35,966 nucleotides of DNA from Acidimicrobiia bacterium (GCA_024421085.1 JAHQYN010000024.1:1-35966); one strand, 5' to 3'. Shown: positions 17,268-27,902, numbered from the stretch's first letter. The notes: generated from the sequence alone by a model not told the origin. Made by a program: numbers and translations.

Positions 17268-20200
17268 CCGGCTGGGCTGCCGACTGGGCCGCCGACTGGG
17301 CCACGCGGCCCCCTTGACCGTTGCCGCGGTCGTTGCCTACCTGCCGCTGATCTTCTCGAGCCCGGGCAAGGTTGGCGCCGACACGAAGACCTACCTGTAT
17401 CTCGATCCGTCACGCCTGTTGGCCGAAGCGTCGTCTCTGTGGGACAGCGACATCGCTCTGGGGACGGTGACCCACCAGACGATCGGCTACCTGTGGCCGA
17501 TGGGTCCGTTCTATTGGTTGGCCGAGACGCTTCAAAGCCCGGACTGGCTGGCTCAGCGCCTCTGGCTCGGTTCGATCCTGTTCGCGGCTGCCGCGGGAGT
17601 CCGCTATCTGCTCAAGACGCTCGACTGGCGCGGCGGCGGTCTGCTGGTGGCGATGCTGGCCTACGAACTCAGTCCGTACGTCCTGCACTACTCGGCTCGC
17701 ATCTCGGTCGTGCTGCTGCCGTGGGCCGGTCTGCCCTGGATGATCGCCCTCACCATCAGAGCGGCTCGTCGCGGGGGTTGGCGCTATCCCGCCTGGTTCG
17801 CGCTGGTGGTGGTCACGGTCGGTTCGGTGAACGCCACCGCTGTGCTGCTGGTGGGGTTGGCGCCGCTGCTCTGGCTCATGCACGCCGCTGGAGTCGAACG
17901 TTCCATCACGGCGCGCAGCGCAGTCGGGGTTGCGTCGAGGATCGCGGCGACCTCTCTGGGCGTGTCGCTGTGGTGGATCGCCGGTCTGGCGCTTCAGGGC
18001 GCCTACAGCCTGCCAGTGACCCGTTACACCGAGACCTACGAGGTGGTTGCGGATGCCGCGACGGGTCCCGAGGTGTTTCGGGGGCTCGGCTACTGGTTCT
18101 TCTACGGTAACGACAAGTTCGGTCAGTGGATCGAGCCGAGCATCGAGTACACCCAGGGGGTATGGCTCCATTTCTTGAGCTTCGGGCTGGTCGTGTTCGC
18201 GCTGTTGGGAGCGGCGCTGATCCGTTGGCGGCATCGTTGCTATTTCGTGCTGCTGGTCGTGGTCGGCGGGCTCGCCGCGATCGCCTCGCATCCCTTCGAC
18301 AGACCGAGCGCCCTGGGTTCGGTGTTCAAGGCGTTCACAGAGACCGATGCTGGTCTGGCCCTGCGTTCGACGCCCCGGGCGTTGCCGATGCTGGTCTTGG
18401 CGGTGGCCGTCTTCTTGGGGATGATCGCCAACGCGGTGCAGCGGCGCTGGCCGAGCCCGGGCCGCGCGCTGGCGGTGGTGATCTGCGTCGCGGTGGTGCT
18501 CAACAATCCGGCGATGTGGAGGATCCGCATGATTGAAGAGCACCTGCATCGTGATGAAGCCATCCCCGAGTACTGGATCGAGGCGATCGCGAGCCTCGAC
18601 GACTCCGGTCGCGAGGGCCGGGTGATGGAGGTTCCCGGGTCGGACTTTGCGTCTTACCGCTGGGGCAACACTGTCGACCCGATCACGCCCGGACTGTTGG
18701 ACCGCGGCTATGTGGCCCGGGAGTTGGTCCCGTTCGGTTCTGCGCCGTCAGCCGCTCTGCTGACCGCGTTCGACCGCCGCTTCCAGGAGGGCTCCCTCGA
18801 CCTCGATTCGGTGGTGCCGGTTGCTGGGTTGATGTCGGTTGACGACTTGGTGCATCGCGCTGACCTGAGTTTCGAGCGCTTCCGCACTCCCCGACCGGTG
18901 GCGTTGGCGGACCAGTTGGCCCGCACGCCAGACCTGGGGCCCGGTGTCGGCTTCGGTGACCCGGCACCGAATGTGGCTGGCCCCGAACAGACGCTGCTCG
19001 ACGAAGTGTTCCTCAGCACCGATCCGACATTGGCCGATCCCGCGCCGGTGACGGTCCATCAGGTTTCGGATGCTCTCGATGTCGTCCGGCTGCGCCCGCT
19101 CGCGGGATCAACGGTGATCGTAGGCGACGCCGAGGGCATCGTTGATGTTGCCGGTGCCGAGTTGTTGGATCTGGACCGGCCGATCTGGTTCGCCGCGGAC
19201 CTTGTCGCCGACGACACCCTGCGTTCGACGGTCCTGGCCGAGCCGAGCCACATTGTCATAACCGACACCAATGCCCGCAGGGCCCGGCGCTGGGGAACGT
19301 TGCGGGAGAACGTCGGAGCAGTCGAACGCGCAGGAGAGGCTCCGCTGGTGGACGACCCGACCGACAATCGACTGCCGCTGTTCGCTGAACTCGATCAACG
19401 CAGCGACCTCGATGCCGACGACAACCGGACCGTGGCCGTGCAGCAGGGCGACTTCACGGTTCAAGCCAGCGCCTACGGCAACCCGGTGACCTACACCAAC
19501 GATGACCGAGTCTTCTATGCCGTCGACGGCGACCTCAACACCGCCTGGGTCGTGGCCGCGTTCGCGGAGGCCCGCGGTGAGTTTCTGGTATTCGACTTCA
19601 AGTCCGAGACAACGATCTCGGAGTTGACTTTCGTGCAGCCGCTCGGCGACACCAACCGCCGCATCACCGAGGTGGAGATCAGAGCTTACGGGCCTGCAGT
19701 AGCGGACCCGGTGCTGGGCCGCTTCGCGTTGGGGCCTCAGAGCCATGATGCAGGCGGCCAGACCGTCGAGTTCGCGGCCGTGACAGCATCGCAGGTGACC
19801 GTGGAGATCACCGATCTTGACCTGGGCGTGTTCGCTACGTATCCTGGAGTGTCGCCGGTGGGATTCGCCGAGGTGCGCATCGACGGATCACCCCAACCGC
19901 TGTATGAGACGATTCGCACGCCGGTCGCCCTGGTCGAGGCCTTGGGAACGGGCCTCGACGATCACGAGTTGTCGGTGGTGCTGACTCGGGAGCGCTCGAA
20001 TCCTGCGGAGCCCGTGCGCGACGATCCGGAACCGGAGATGCACCGCTGGGTACCGATTCCGGCGGGACGCAGCTTCGAGGTCTTTGGCGCGGTGAGGCTC
20101 TCGGCTGCGGCACCCGAATCTCAGTTCGATGAGCTCTTGGGTCGAACCGGGACCCCCTCGGGGTTGGGCATGACCGCGCGTTCCAGCGGCCGACTTCCCG

Positions 20201-21618
20201 GTGACCTGCACAGCGCCGCCTCGTTCGCCTTCGACGGCGACCCGAACACAGCATGGACCGGAGTGTTCGGGCCTCAGGCGGACCAGTGGCTCCAACTCGA
20301 CATCGCCGAGCCGGTTCATGTTGGGAATCTTGTGGTGGATGTCGTGGCTGACGACTTCCATTCACTGCCGCGCCGAATCCTGGTGTTCACTGACGGTGAG
20401 CCGGCCGGTGAGATCGTGCTCGCCGGCGGTCTCCGCTCCGGCGCCAGGGGTGCGACCCTCTCGCTGGTACACCGGCTCGACCGCATGGTTTCGTCGCTGA
20501 TGCTGGTGGCGGCCGACGTCGAGGAGCGCACGACCCGGGACTGGTACTCCAATGCAGCCGTGGCCATGCCGATCTCGATAGCGGAGGTCGGTCTCGGAGA
20601 CGGCGTCCATTTCAGCGAAGCGTCCGACATCGACACGGGCTGCGTCGAGCTGCTGGCTGTGAACGGGGCTGCAGTCACCGCACGCGTGTCAGGGTCCGCG
20701 CCAGACGCCCTGGCCCGCCGGGAGCTGTCGCTGTCGGGCTGTGGTGAGACGGTCTCGGTCGCTGACGGGCTCAGGATCGAGACGCGGTCAAGGTCCTTCG
20801 GATTCGACCTTGACCAGCTCGTGCTGCACAGTCCCCGCCCCATTGAAGCTCCACCGCTGATGCCTTCGGTTGAAGTGCTGAGCCATGACGACACGTCCTA
20901 CTCCCTGAGAGTGCCGGCAACCGATGACGACACCTGGCTGGTGCTCGGGCAGAGTCACAACGCTGGCTGGTCGGCGCGGGTCAACGGGGTCGATTTGGGA
21001 GACCCCGTGCTGATCGACGGGTTCGCCAACGGCTGGCACCTCCCGGCGGGCGATGAACGCTCAGTCGTGCTGCGATGGACCCCTCAGAGGCTGGTTGACT
21101 GGGCTCTGTGGATGAGCCTGTTCGCCGTTGTCGTCGTTGTCTGGTTGGCCATGCGTGGTTCTGTGCGGCCTGACAACTCGGTTGCTCGGCGGCGTGACGG
21201 CCCCGAACTTCCGGTTCTCGATCCTGTCGTCGGCTTCCCAGACAAGGTCTCAGACAAGGTCTCAGACAAGGACAGGACTCCGTCTGCAGGTTCGGCAAGG
21301 CTGATCGCCAGCGGTGCGGCCTCGGCGTTCGGGTTCGCGCTGCTCAACCTGCCGCAGTGGCATCTCGCCGCGGTCGCCCTCGGAGCAATCGTGGCAGTCG
21401 GCATCTGGCGGCCGCGCTGGTGGAACCGTCCGGCGCTGTACTCGGCTCTGCTGCTGGGCATCGCCGCGTTGTCGATCATGGTCGACCAGAGAAGGTTCCG
21501 GTACCCGCCCGACTTTGTGTGGCCACAGCAGTTCGAGGGTGTGCACGTCTTGGCCGTACTGGCTCTGGTGCTGCTCTTCGCAGACTATCTGCGTTCGGCC
21601 CATCGCCCCGACGCCTGA
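17257..21618 (+). CDS. aftD: AftD-like alpha-(1->3)-arabinofuranosyltransferase (DUF3367)
   Basis: A 1453-residue polytopic membrane GT-C enzyme, the usual size for AftD. After a basic N terminus the first helix leads to GADTKTYLYLDP with the catalytic-loop acidic residue, then WDSDIALGTVTHQTIGYL and PMGPFYW, the family signature. About ten further helices run to residue 440. The extracytoplasmic part holds two discoidin/F5-8-like beta modules (about 728-812 and 976-1048, each with an FDGDxNTAW-like motif) that may bind glycan. Helices at 1278-1299 and from 1349 on end the protein. In mycobacteria AftD branches the arabinan of arabinogalactan and lipoarabinomannan using decaprenyl-phosphoryl arabinose. 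ATG 17257 overlaps the preceding gene. A 12-bp repeat encodes a DKVS-rich cytosolic linker between the last helices. Confidence 0.85.
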   Translation: MGRSRLGCRLGRRLGHAAPLTVAAVVAYLPLIFSSPGKVGADTKTYLYLDPSRLLAEASSLWDSDIALGTVTHQTIGYLWPMGPFYWLAETLQSPDWLAQRLWLGSILFAAAAGVRYLLKTLDWRGGGLLVAMLAYELSPYVLHYSARISVVLLPWAGLPWMIALTIRAARRGGWRYPAWFALVVVTVGSVNATAVLLVGLAPLLWLMHAAGVERSITARSAVGVASRIAATSLGVSLWWIAGLALQGAYSLPVTRYTETYEVVADAATGPEVFRGLGYWFFYGNDKFGQWIEPSIEYTQGVWLHFLSFGLVVFALLGAALIRWRHRCYFVLLVVVGGLAAIASHPFDRPSALGSVFKAFTETDAGLALRSTPRALPMLVLAVAVFLGMIANAVQRRWPSPGRALAVVICVAVVLNNPAMWRIRMIEEHLHRDEAIPEYWIEAIASLDDSGREGRVMEVPGSDFASYRWGNTVDPITPGLLDRGYVARELVPFGSAPSAALLTAFDRRFQEGSLDLDSVVPVAGLMSVDDLVHRADLSFERFRTPRPVALADQLARTPDLGPGVGFGDPAPNVAGPEQTLLDEVFLSTDPTLADPAPVTVHQVSDALDVVRLRPLAGSTVIVGDAEGIVDVAGAELLDLDRPIWFAADLVADDTLRSTVLAEPSHIVITDTNARRARRWGTLRENVGAVERAGEAPLVDDPTDNRLPLFAELDQRSDLDADDNRTVAVQQGDFTVQASAYGNPVTYTNDDRVFYAVDGDLNTAWVVAAFAEARGEFLVFDFKSETTISELTFVQPLGDTNRRITEVEIRAYGPAVADPVLGRFALGPQSHDAGGQTVEFAAVTASQVTVEITDLDLGVFATYPGVSPVGFAEVRIDGSPQPLYETIRTPVALVEALGTGLDDHELSVVLTRERSNPAEPVRDDPEPEMHRWVPIPAGRSFEVFGAVRLSAAAPESQFDELLGRTGTPSGLGMTARSSGRLPGDLHSAASFAFDGDPNTAWTGVFGPQADQWLQLDIAEPVHVGNLVVDVVADDFHSLPRRILVFTDGEPAGEIVLAGGLRSGARGATLSLVHRLDRMVSSLMLVAADVEERTTRDWYSNAAVAMPISIAEVGLGDGVHFSEASDIDTGCVELLAVNGAAVTARVSGSAPDALARRELSLSGCGETVSVADGLRIETRSRSFGFDLDQLVLHSPRPIEAPPLMPSVEVLSHDDTSYSLRVPATDDDTWLVLGQSHNAGWSARVNGVDLGDPVLIDGFANGWHLPAGDERSVVLRWTPQRLVDWALWMSLFAVVVVVWLAMRGSVRPDNSVARRRDGPELPVLDPVVGFPDKVSDKVSDKDRTPSAGSARLIASGAASAFGFALLNLPQWHLAAVALGAIVAVGIWRPRWWNRPALYSALLLGIAALSIMVDQRRFRYPPDFVWPQQFEGVHVLAVLALVLLFADYLRSAHRPDA
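21239..21270 (+). repeat. 12-bp tandem repeat inside aftD
   Basis: CAGACAAGGTCT occurs twice in full and a third time in part. In frame it encodes DKVSDKVSDKD, in a hydrophilic linker between C-terminal membrane helices, so copy-number change would be tolerated. Confidence 0.8.
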
Positions 21619-21639
21619 GTGCCCCCCGCCTGAACGCCC

Positions 21640-21660
21640 GACGCTGCGAGTCGCAGTGTC
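21640..21660. terminator. bidirectional terminator-like hairpin between aftD and gltD
   Basis: GACGCTGCG and CGCAGTGTC form a 9-bp stem with one G-T pair and a 3-base loop. It occupies most of the 48-base gap between the convergent aftD and gltD stops. No T-run is present on either strand, so termination is inferred from position. Confidence 0.45.
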
Positions 21661-21666
21661 ACGGGA

Positions 21667-23127
21667 TCAGCGCAACGGGGCTGAGGTCGGCGTGACCGGG
21701 CTGGGAAGCAGGGTGTGATCAGTCAACCAGCGGTCCACGGATGCAGCAGCTGAGCGCCCCTCCGCAATCGCCCAGACAATGAGGCTCTGACCGCGTCCCA
21801 TGTCTCCGCACACGAAGACACCGTCCACGTTGGTCGCCCACTGGTCGTCACGGGCCACATTGCCGCGCTCATCGAGTTCCACGCCGAACTGGTCGAGCAG
21901 CGGTTGAGGCTCAGCTCCAGTGAAGCCCAGGGCCAACAGCACCAGGTCTGCCGCAAAGTGCCGCTCCGAGCCCTCAACGGGGTCGAAACTCACGCGACCG
22001 TCGCGGAGACGCTGCTCTACGGCCACCGAGCGCAGCCCGGTCACTCGACCGTCGTCTCCGCTGAACTCGACGGTGTTGATGGCGAACTCACGCTCGCCCC
22101 CCTCCTCATGGGCGGAGCTGACGCGGTAGATCATCGGCCAGGTGGGCCAGGGATTCGTCGTGGGCCGTTCATCGGGTGGACGGGGCATGATCTCGAACTG
22201 GTGTATCGACGCCGCGCCCTGGCGCAGCGCGGTCCCGAGGCAGTCGGCCCCGGTGTCGCCACCGCCGATGATGATCACGTCCTTGCCCTCGGCGGTGATG
22301 GTCGGCTCAGCGAGGTCGCCCTGCTGCACATGGTTGGCGATCGGCAGGTACTCCATGGCCTGGTGGATGCCGTCGAGTTCCCGGCCCGGTATCGGCAGGT
22401 CGCGGGCCTGGGTTGCTCCACATGCCAGGACCACGGCAGCGAAGGCGCCGCGCAGCTCGTCTGCTGAGACGTCGACACCGACCGCGGTGTCGCACACGAA
22501 GCGGGTGCCTTCCGCTCGCATCTGGTCGAGACGCCGGTCGAGGTGCCGCTTCTCCATCTTGAACTCGGGGATTCCGTAGCGAAGGAGCCCCCCGGGCCGG
22601 TCTGCTCTCTCGTACACGACCACTTCGTGTCCGGCGCGGGTCAGTTGTTGCGCGGCGGCGAGCCCCGCGGGGCCCGAGCCCACGATCGCCACACGTTTCG
22701 AAGTCGCCACGGTTCCCGTCACCGGGGCGATGTTGCCGTCGGCCCAGGCCCTGTCGACGATCTCCACCTCGATCTGCTTGATGGTGACCGGGGGCTCGTT
22801 GATGCCGAGTACGCAGGCGGTTTCACACGGTGCGGGGCAGAGGCGTCCGGTGAACTCCGGGAAGTTGTTGGTGGCGTGGAGTCGCTCTATGGCTTCGCTC
22901 CACTGCCCGTTGTGAGTCAGGTCGTTCCAGTCGGGAATCAGGTTGCCGAGCGGGCAGCCGTTGTTGCAGAAGGGGATCCCGCAGTCCATGCAGCGGCTTG
23001 CCTGTCGACGCAGGTCCGACTCCGGGAAGTCCTTGTAGACCTCCTTCCAGTCGAGCAGCCGCACCGGGACCGGGCGCCGCTCGGGAAGCTGTCGTTCGTG
23101 TTTCAGGAATCCGCGGGGGTCAGCCAT
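21667..23127 (-). CDS. gltD: glutamate synthase (NADPH) small subunit
   Basis: A 486-residue beta subunit that passes electrons from NADPH through FAD and iron-sulfur centres to the large subunit, completing glutamate formation from glutamine and 2-oxoglutarate. The N-terminal cysteine region CMDCGIPFCNNGCPLGNLIP (near 46-65) and a second set CPAPCETAC ligate the [4Fe-4S] clusters. The FAD loop is VGSGPAGLAAAQQL and the NADPH loop is IIGGGDTGADCLGTA. The C-terminal GDMGRGQSLIVWAI closes the FAD site. Length is normal. ATG 23127 begins 21 bases after the gltB stop, so the two form one operon. The frame is intact throughout, unlike the upstream gltB. Confidence 0.95.
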   Translation of the reverse strand: MADPRGFLKHERQLPERRPVPVRLLDWKEVYKDFPESDLRRQASRCMDCGIPFCNNGCPLGNLIPDWNDLTHNGQWSEAIERLHATNNFPEFTGRLCPAPCETACVLGINEPPVTIKQIEVEIVDRAWADGNIAPVTGTVATSKRVAIVGSGPAGLAAAQQLTRAGHEVVVYERADRPGGLLRYGIPEFKMEKRHLDRRLDQMRAEGTRFVCDTAVGVDVSADELRGAFAAVVLACGATQARDLPIPGRELDGIHQAMEYLPIANHVQQGDLAEPTITAEGKDVIIIGGGDTGADCLGTALRQGAASIHQFEIMPRPPDERPTTNPWPTWPMIYRVSSAHEEGGEREFAINTVEFSGDDGRVTGLRSVAVEQRLRDGRVSFDPVEGSERHFAADLVLLALGFTGAEPQPLLDQFGVELDERGNVARDDQWATNVDGVFVCGDMGRGQSLIVWAIAEGRSAAASVDRWLTDHTLLPSPVTPTSAPLR

Positions 23128-23148
23128 TGTCGTCGGTGTCCGTTGCCG

Positions 23149-26100
23149 TCATCCGCTGGAGGCGGCCATGATCGCCTCCACTTCGTCGCCGCCCTGGGAG
23201 CGGGCCATTGCCGCGGCGGCCATCACCCGCCGGTAGTCGGTTGGGGTGACCTTGACGAAGTCAGCCGCGCTGGTCCCCCACTCAGCCAGGATCCGCGCCG
23301 CGATCTCGCTTCCGGTCTCGTGGCGGTGTTTCACGATCCTGTCGCGCAGCCATTCGAAGTCTTCGTCGTCGGGCTCCTCCAGGACGACCATTTCAAGGTT
23401 GGTGCGTGCCGGAAGTCGTTTGTCGGGGTCGTACACGTAGGCGATTCCGCCGCTCATTCCGGCCGCGAAGTTCCGTCCGGTCGTGCCGAGTATGACTGCG
23501 CGCCCGCCAGTCATGTATTCGCAACCGTGGTCGCCGACTCCCTCCACCACGGCGACCGCTCCAGAGTTGCGCACACAGAACCGCTCCCCCACCCGACCTC
23601 GCAGGAACAGTTCCCCGGCGGTGGCGCCGTAGAGGATCACGTTTCCTGCAATGACGTTCTGTTCAGCAACGAACTTCGCGCTCTGTGGTGGGCGAACGAC
23701 TATGCGTCCGCCACAGAGGCCCTTGCCGACGTAATCGTTGGCGTCGCCTTCGAGTCTCAAGGTGATGCCTCGGGGAACGAACGCGCCGAGGCTGTTGCCG
23801 GCCGACCCCGTGAAGTTGACGATGATCGTGTCGGAGGGAAGTCCTTCGCCTCCGAACCGTTTGGTGACCTCATATCCGAGCAGTGTGCCGACCGTTCGAT
23901 TGACGTTGCGGATCGGGATGTCGATGGTGACCGGACGCTGTTCTTCAAGGGCACCGCGCGCCAGCGATATCAGGGTCTGGTCGAGCGCCCGTTCGAGGCC
24001 GTGGTCCTGCTCCTTTGATTGATGGCGACGCGCCTCGCGGGCGATCTCGGGCAGGTGCAGGATCGGGGTCAGGTCCAATCCGTCGGTCTTCCAGTGGGCG
24101 ACGGCGTCGCTGACATCGAGCACCTCGACCTGTCCGATCGCTTCGTCGAGCGTGCGGAATCCGAGTTCTGCCATCAGTTCCCGGACCTCCTGCGCGATGA
24201 ACTCGACGAAGTTCACGACGAATTCGGGCTGCCCTGAGAAGTTCTCACGCAGCTTCTCATTCTGGGTGGCGACGCCGACCGGGCAGGTGTCGAGATGACA
24301 GACCCGCATCATGATGCAGCCCATGACCACCAGCGGGGCTGTGGCGAAACCGAATTCCTCGGCACCGAGCAGTGCCGCGATCATCACGTCGCGGCCGGTC
24401 TTGAGTTGGCCGTCGCACTGCACGACGATGCGGTCGCGCAGGTCGTTGAGCAGCAGCGTCTGCTGAGTCTCGGCGAGGCCCAGTTCCCAGGGAGCGCCTG
24501 CGTGCTTGATCGACGTCTGCGGTGAGGCCCCGGTGCCGCCGTCGTGGCCGGAGATGAGCACCACGTCGGCGTGGGCTTTCGACACTCCCGCGGCGACGGT
24601 TCCCACCCCGACCTCGGCCACGAGCTTGACGTGAACTCGAGCTTGAGGGTTGGAGTTCTTGAGGTCGTGGATCAACTGGGCGAGATCTTCAATCGAGTAG
24701 ATGTCGTGGTGGGGCGGAGGTGATATCAAACCGACCCCGGGCGTCGAATGACGGGTCTTGGCGATCCAGGGGTACACCTTGTTGCCGGGCAGTTGCCCGC
24801 CTTCACCAGGTTTGGCTCCCTGGGCCATCTTGATCTGCAGGTCATCGGCGTTGACGAGGTATTCGCTGGTGACCCCGAACCGTCCACTGGCCACCTGTTT
24901 GATGGCGCTGCGGCGCAGGTCGCCGTTGTCGTCGGGCACGAAGCGGTCGGCGTCCTCGCCCCCCTCGCCGGTATTCGACTTGGCCCCTATGCGGTTCATG
25001 GCGATGGCGAGCGTCTGGTGAGCTTCAGGGGAGATCGAGCCGTAGCTCATCGCTCCAGTTGAGAAGCGCTTGACGATGGAGGGGACCGACTCGACCTGCT
25101 CGATCGGCACCGGCTGGCGGTCCGACTTGAATCGAAACAGTCCTCGAAGCGTCCCCAGACGCTTGGACTGGTCGTTCACCAGGTCGGTGTACTCCTTGAA
25201 GATGTCGAATCGCCCTTCGCGGGTGGCGTGCTGAAGCTTGAACACGGTCTTTGGGTTGAACAGGTGGTACTCGCCCTCGCGTCGCCACTGGTACTCGCCG
25301 CCGACTTCCAGGGATCGATGCGAGCGCTGTGTCGCGACTCGCGGATAGGCCAGTCGGTGACGTGCGGCAACCTCTCGGGCCCGGACGTCGAGTCCCACGC
25401 CGCGCGGCCCGGGACGCCGAGCCCCCCGCCGTCGAGGCGGCTGCCCGTCCCGGTGAAGTCCTCGTCGGTGCCTTCGCGGGCCAAGCCGATCGCCTCGAAA
25501 ATCTGCGCGCCGGTGTACGACGCCACAGTGGAGATCCCCATCTTCGACATCACCTTCAAGACACCCTTGCCTGCGGCATCGACATAGTTGCGGTGCGCCT
25601 GCGACAGCGGCATCGACGGGTCGAGTCCGTGCTCGCCCCGCTGCACCATCTCGCTGATCGTCTCGAGCGCTAGGTACGGGTTGATGGCGTTGGCGCCGTA
25701 GCCGATCAGCAGGCAGATGTGGTGGCACTCGCGGATGTCGCCGGCCTCGACCACCAGTCCGGCCCGGGTGCGGCTCTTCTGGCGGACGAGATGATGGTGT
25801 ACTGCGCTGGTGGCAAGCAGCGAGGGAATCGCCGCTTCCAACTCGTTGGTGCCACGGTCACTGAGCACCAGCACCGTGGCGCCGCCCTCGATGGCCGCGT
25901 CGGCGGCCCCGCGCAGTTCGCTGAGCGCGCGCTTCATTGCCTGGCCGTCGGCCATGCCCTGGGCGTCGGTCATGCCTTGGGCGTCGGCCATGCCCTGGGC
26001 GTCGGCCATGCCTTGGGCGTCGGTCGTCTCCTCGGCGTCGGCGGCGACCGGGTAGAGGGTGGACAGGACCGCGGCACGAAAACCTGGCGGCCCCTCGGTT

Positions 26101-27902
26101 CCGTCTAGGGCGGCCAAGCGAGCGAGTTCGTCGTCGGTGATCACCGGGTTGTCGAGATGGATCGTTCGACAGGAACTGGGCCGGGGGTCGAACAGGTTGC
26201 CCTCAGGGCCAACACGCGCGAACAGCGACGTGATGATCTGCTCGCGGATGGCATCGAGTGGCGGGTTGGTGACTTGGGCGAAGAGCTGCTGGAAATAGTC
26301 GCTCAACTGTCGTGAGCGGCTGCTCAATACTGCGATGGGCGTGTCTGTGCCCATCGATCCGATGGCCTCTGAGGCGTTGGCGGCCATGGGCGCCAACAAC
26401 AGCTTCTTCTCCTCGTGGGTGTAGCCGAAAGTCAGCTGCCGCTGGGTCAGCGTCCCCTCCTCGCTGCGTCGCGGTGCGGCGGCTGGAAGGTCCTTGAGCG
26501 TGGTGAGGTTCTGGTCGATCCACCTCTGGTAGGGGCGGGCTGCTCCAAGACGCGACTTGATCTCGTCGTCTCGAATGATGCGTTTCTCGTTGGTGTCGAT
26601 GAGGAACATCCGGCCGGGCTGGAGGCGGCCCTTCTCGACCACCTGGTCCGCCGGGACCTCGACCACGCCGACCTCGCTCGCCATGATCACCAGACCCTCG
26701 GCGGTGACCCAGTAGCGCGAGGGGCGCAGACCGTTGCGGTCCAGCACTGCGCCGATCACCTCCCCGTCGGTGAAGGCGATCGAAGCGGGGCCGTCCCAGG
26801 GCTCCATTCGAGTCGAATTGAACTGATAGAAAGCGCGCTGGGCCGGGTCCATGTGCTGGTGGTGTTCCCACGGTTCGGGGATCATCATCAACACCGCTTC
26901 ATCCACTGGATACCCCCCGAGGACCAACAGTTCGAGTGCCTCATCGAAACCGGCGGTGTCGCTGGCACCCTCGGTGCAGATCGGGAAGGCGCGTTCGAGC
27001 CCCGGCAGATGCGGTGACTTGAGCAGCGCCTCCCGGGCGCGCATCCAGTTGCGGTTTCCGGCGATGGTGTTGATCTCGCCGTTGTGGGCGACCATCCGGT
27101 AGGGGTGGGCAAGGGGCCACGAGGGGAACGTGTTAGTGGAGAAACGGGAATGCACCAGGGCCAGCGCACTCTCGACCCGGTCGTCGCCCAAGTCTTGGTA
27201 GAAGTCGGCGAGCTGAGGAGGAGTGAGCATCCCTTTGTAGACGATCGTTCGGGAGCTGAGCGACGGGAAGTAGACCCGTTCGGAGGGCTTGGCTGCGCCG
27301 CCCATGGCCCGGCTCTGCGGATCCTGGGGCCTGAGGCCACCCTCGGGCGATGCGGGAATCCGGATCTCGTGCTCTATCCGTTTGCGGGCAATGTAGGCCC
27401 GGCGGTCCAGGTCGAGGCCGCTCAACCCTTCGGCGCTGATGAAGATCTGCCGGAATACGGGCATCGTCATGAGCGCCGCGGACCCGATCACCGACTCGTC
27501 CACCGGCACGTCGCGCCAACCCAGGGTGACCAGGCCCTCCTCGCCGATGATGCGTTCGATCTCACGGGAGGCGATGCCTGCGCGGGCGGTGCCTGCGCGT
27601 CTGTCGGTCCGGGGGATGAAGGCGACGCCGGTGGCGTAGCAGCCCGGCTCGGGCAGCTCGAAGGGGACCACGTCGCGGTAGAAGCGGTCCGGTGTCTGGA
27701 TCAGGATTCCCGCTCCGTCTCCGGTGTTGATGTCGGCGCCCTGGGCGCCGCGGTGCTCCATGTTGCACAGCGCCGCGAACCCGGTGAGGAGCACATCGTG
27801 GCTGCGTCGGCCGGCGATGTCGCAAACGAAGCTGACGCCGCAGGCGTCGTGCTCGTTTCGGGGGTCGTAGAGACCTTGGCGCGGGGGCTGTCCGCGAAGC
27901 AT
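23149..27902 (-). CDS. gltB: glutamate synthase large subunit, reading frame broken once
   Basis: The alpha subunit: hydrolyses glutamine and channels ammonia to an FMN site that makes glutamate. ATG 27902 follows AGGAG by 6 bases and gives a 20-residue propeptide before the catalytic Cys21 (NEHDACGV). The class II amidotransferase domain, central domain, FMN barrel with the [3Fe-4S] cysteines [12 protein letters not shown] (about 1190) and the C-terminal beta-helix ([11 protein letters not shown]) are all present. The frame is good to about residue 827, then shifts at 25393-25421, where an imperfect 29-bp duplication lies; read literally the first frame ends at 25176. Removing 29 bp yields 1574 residues in one frame, including [20 protein letters not shown] as in relatives. 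A downstream product of up to 859 residues is open from 25728. An 18-bp repeat array adds AQGMAD units at about 629-652. I judge the break an artefact or a very recent lesion. Confidence 0.85.
25371..25421 (-). repeat. imperfect 29-bp-period duplication breaking gltB
   Basis: CTCGGCGTC (25413-25421) and CTCGACGTC (25384-25392) start two copies, 29 bases apart and 17 of 22 bases identical. Because 29 is not a multiple of 3, the frame shifts. Removing 25393-25421 restores one open frame. Confidence 0.75.
25947..26018 (-). repeat. 18-bp tandem repeat array, four units, inside gltB
   Basis: Four near-identical units of GTCGGCCATGCCCTGGGC (differing by C/T at two positions) encode AQGMAD or AQGMTD four times, with a decayed unit on each side. 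The array lies at residues about 629-652, in a linker of the central domain. Confidence 0.9.

Noticed and set aside
17410-18549. A minus-strand open frame of 379 codons inside aftD
   Set aside because: Low-complexity His/Arg/Gln-rich composition, antisense to conserved AftD helices.
22543-24018. A plus-strand open frame of 491 codons over gltD and gltB
   Set aside because: It is antisense to unmistakable glutamate synthase sequence and has no recognisable domain.
25947-26018. Regularly spaced repeats resembling a CRISPR array
   Set aside because: The 18-bp units are contiguous with no spacers and lie in frame within gltB.
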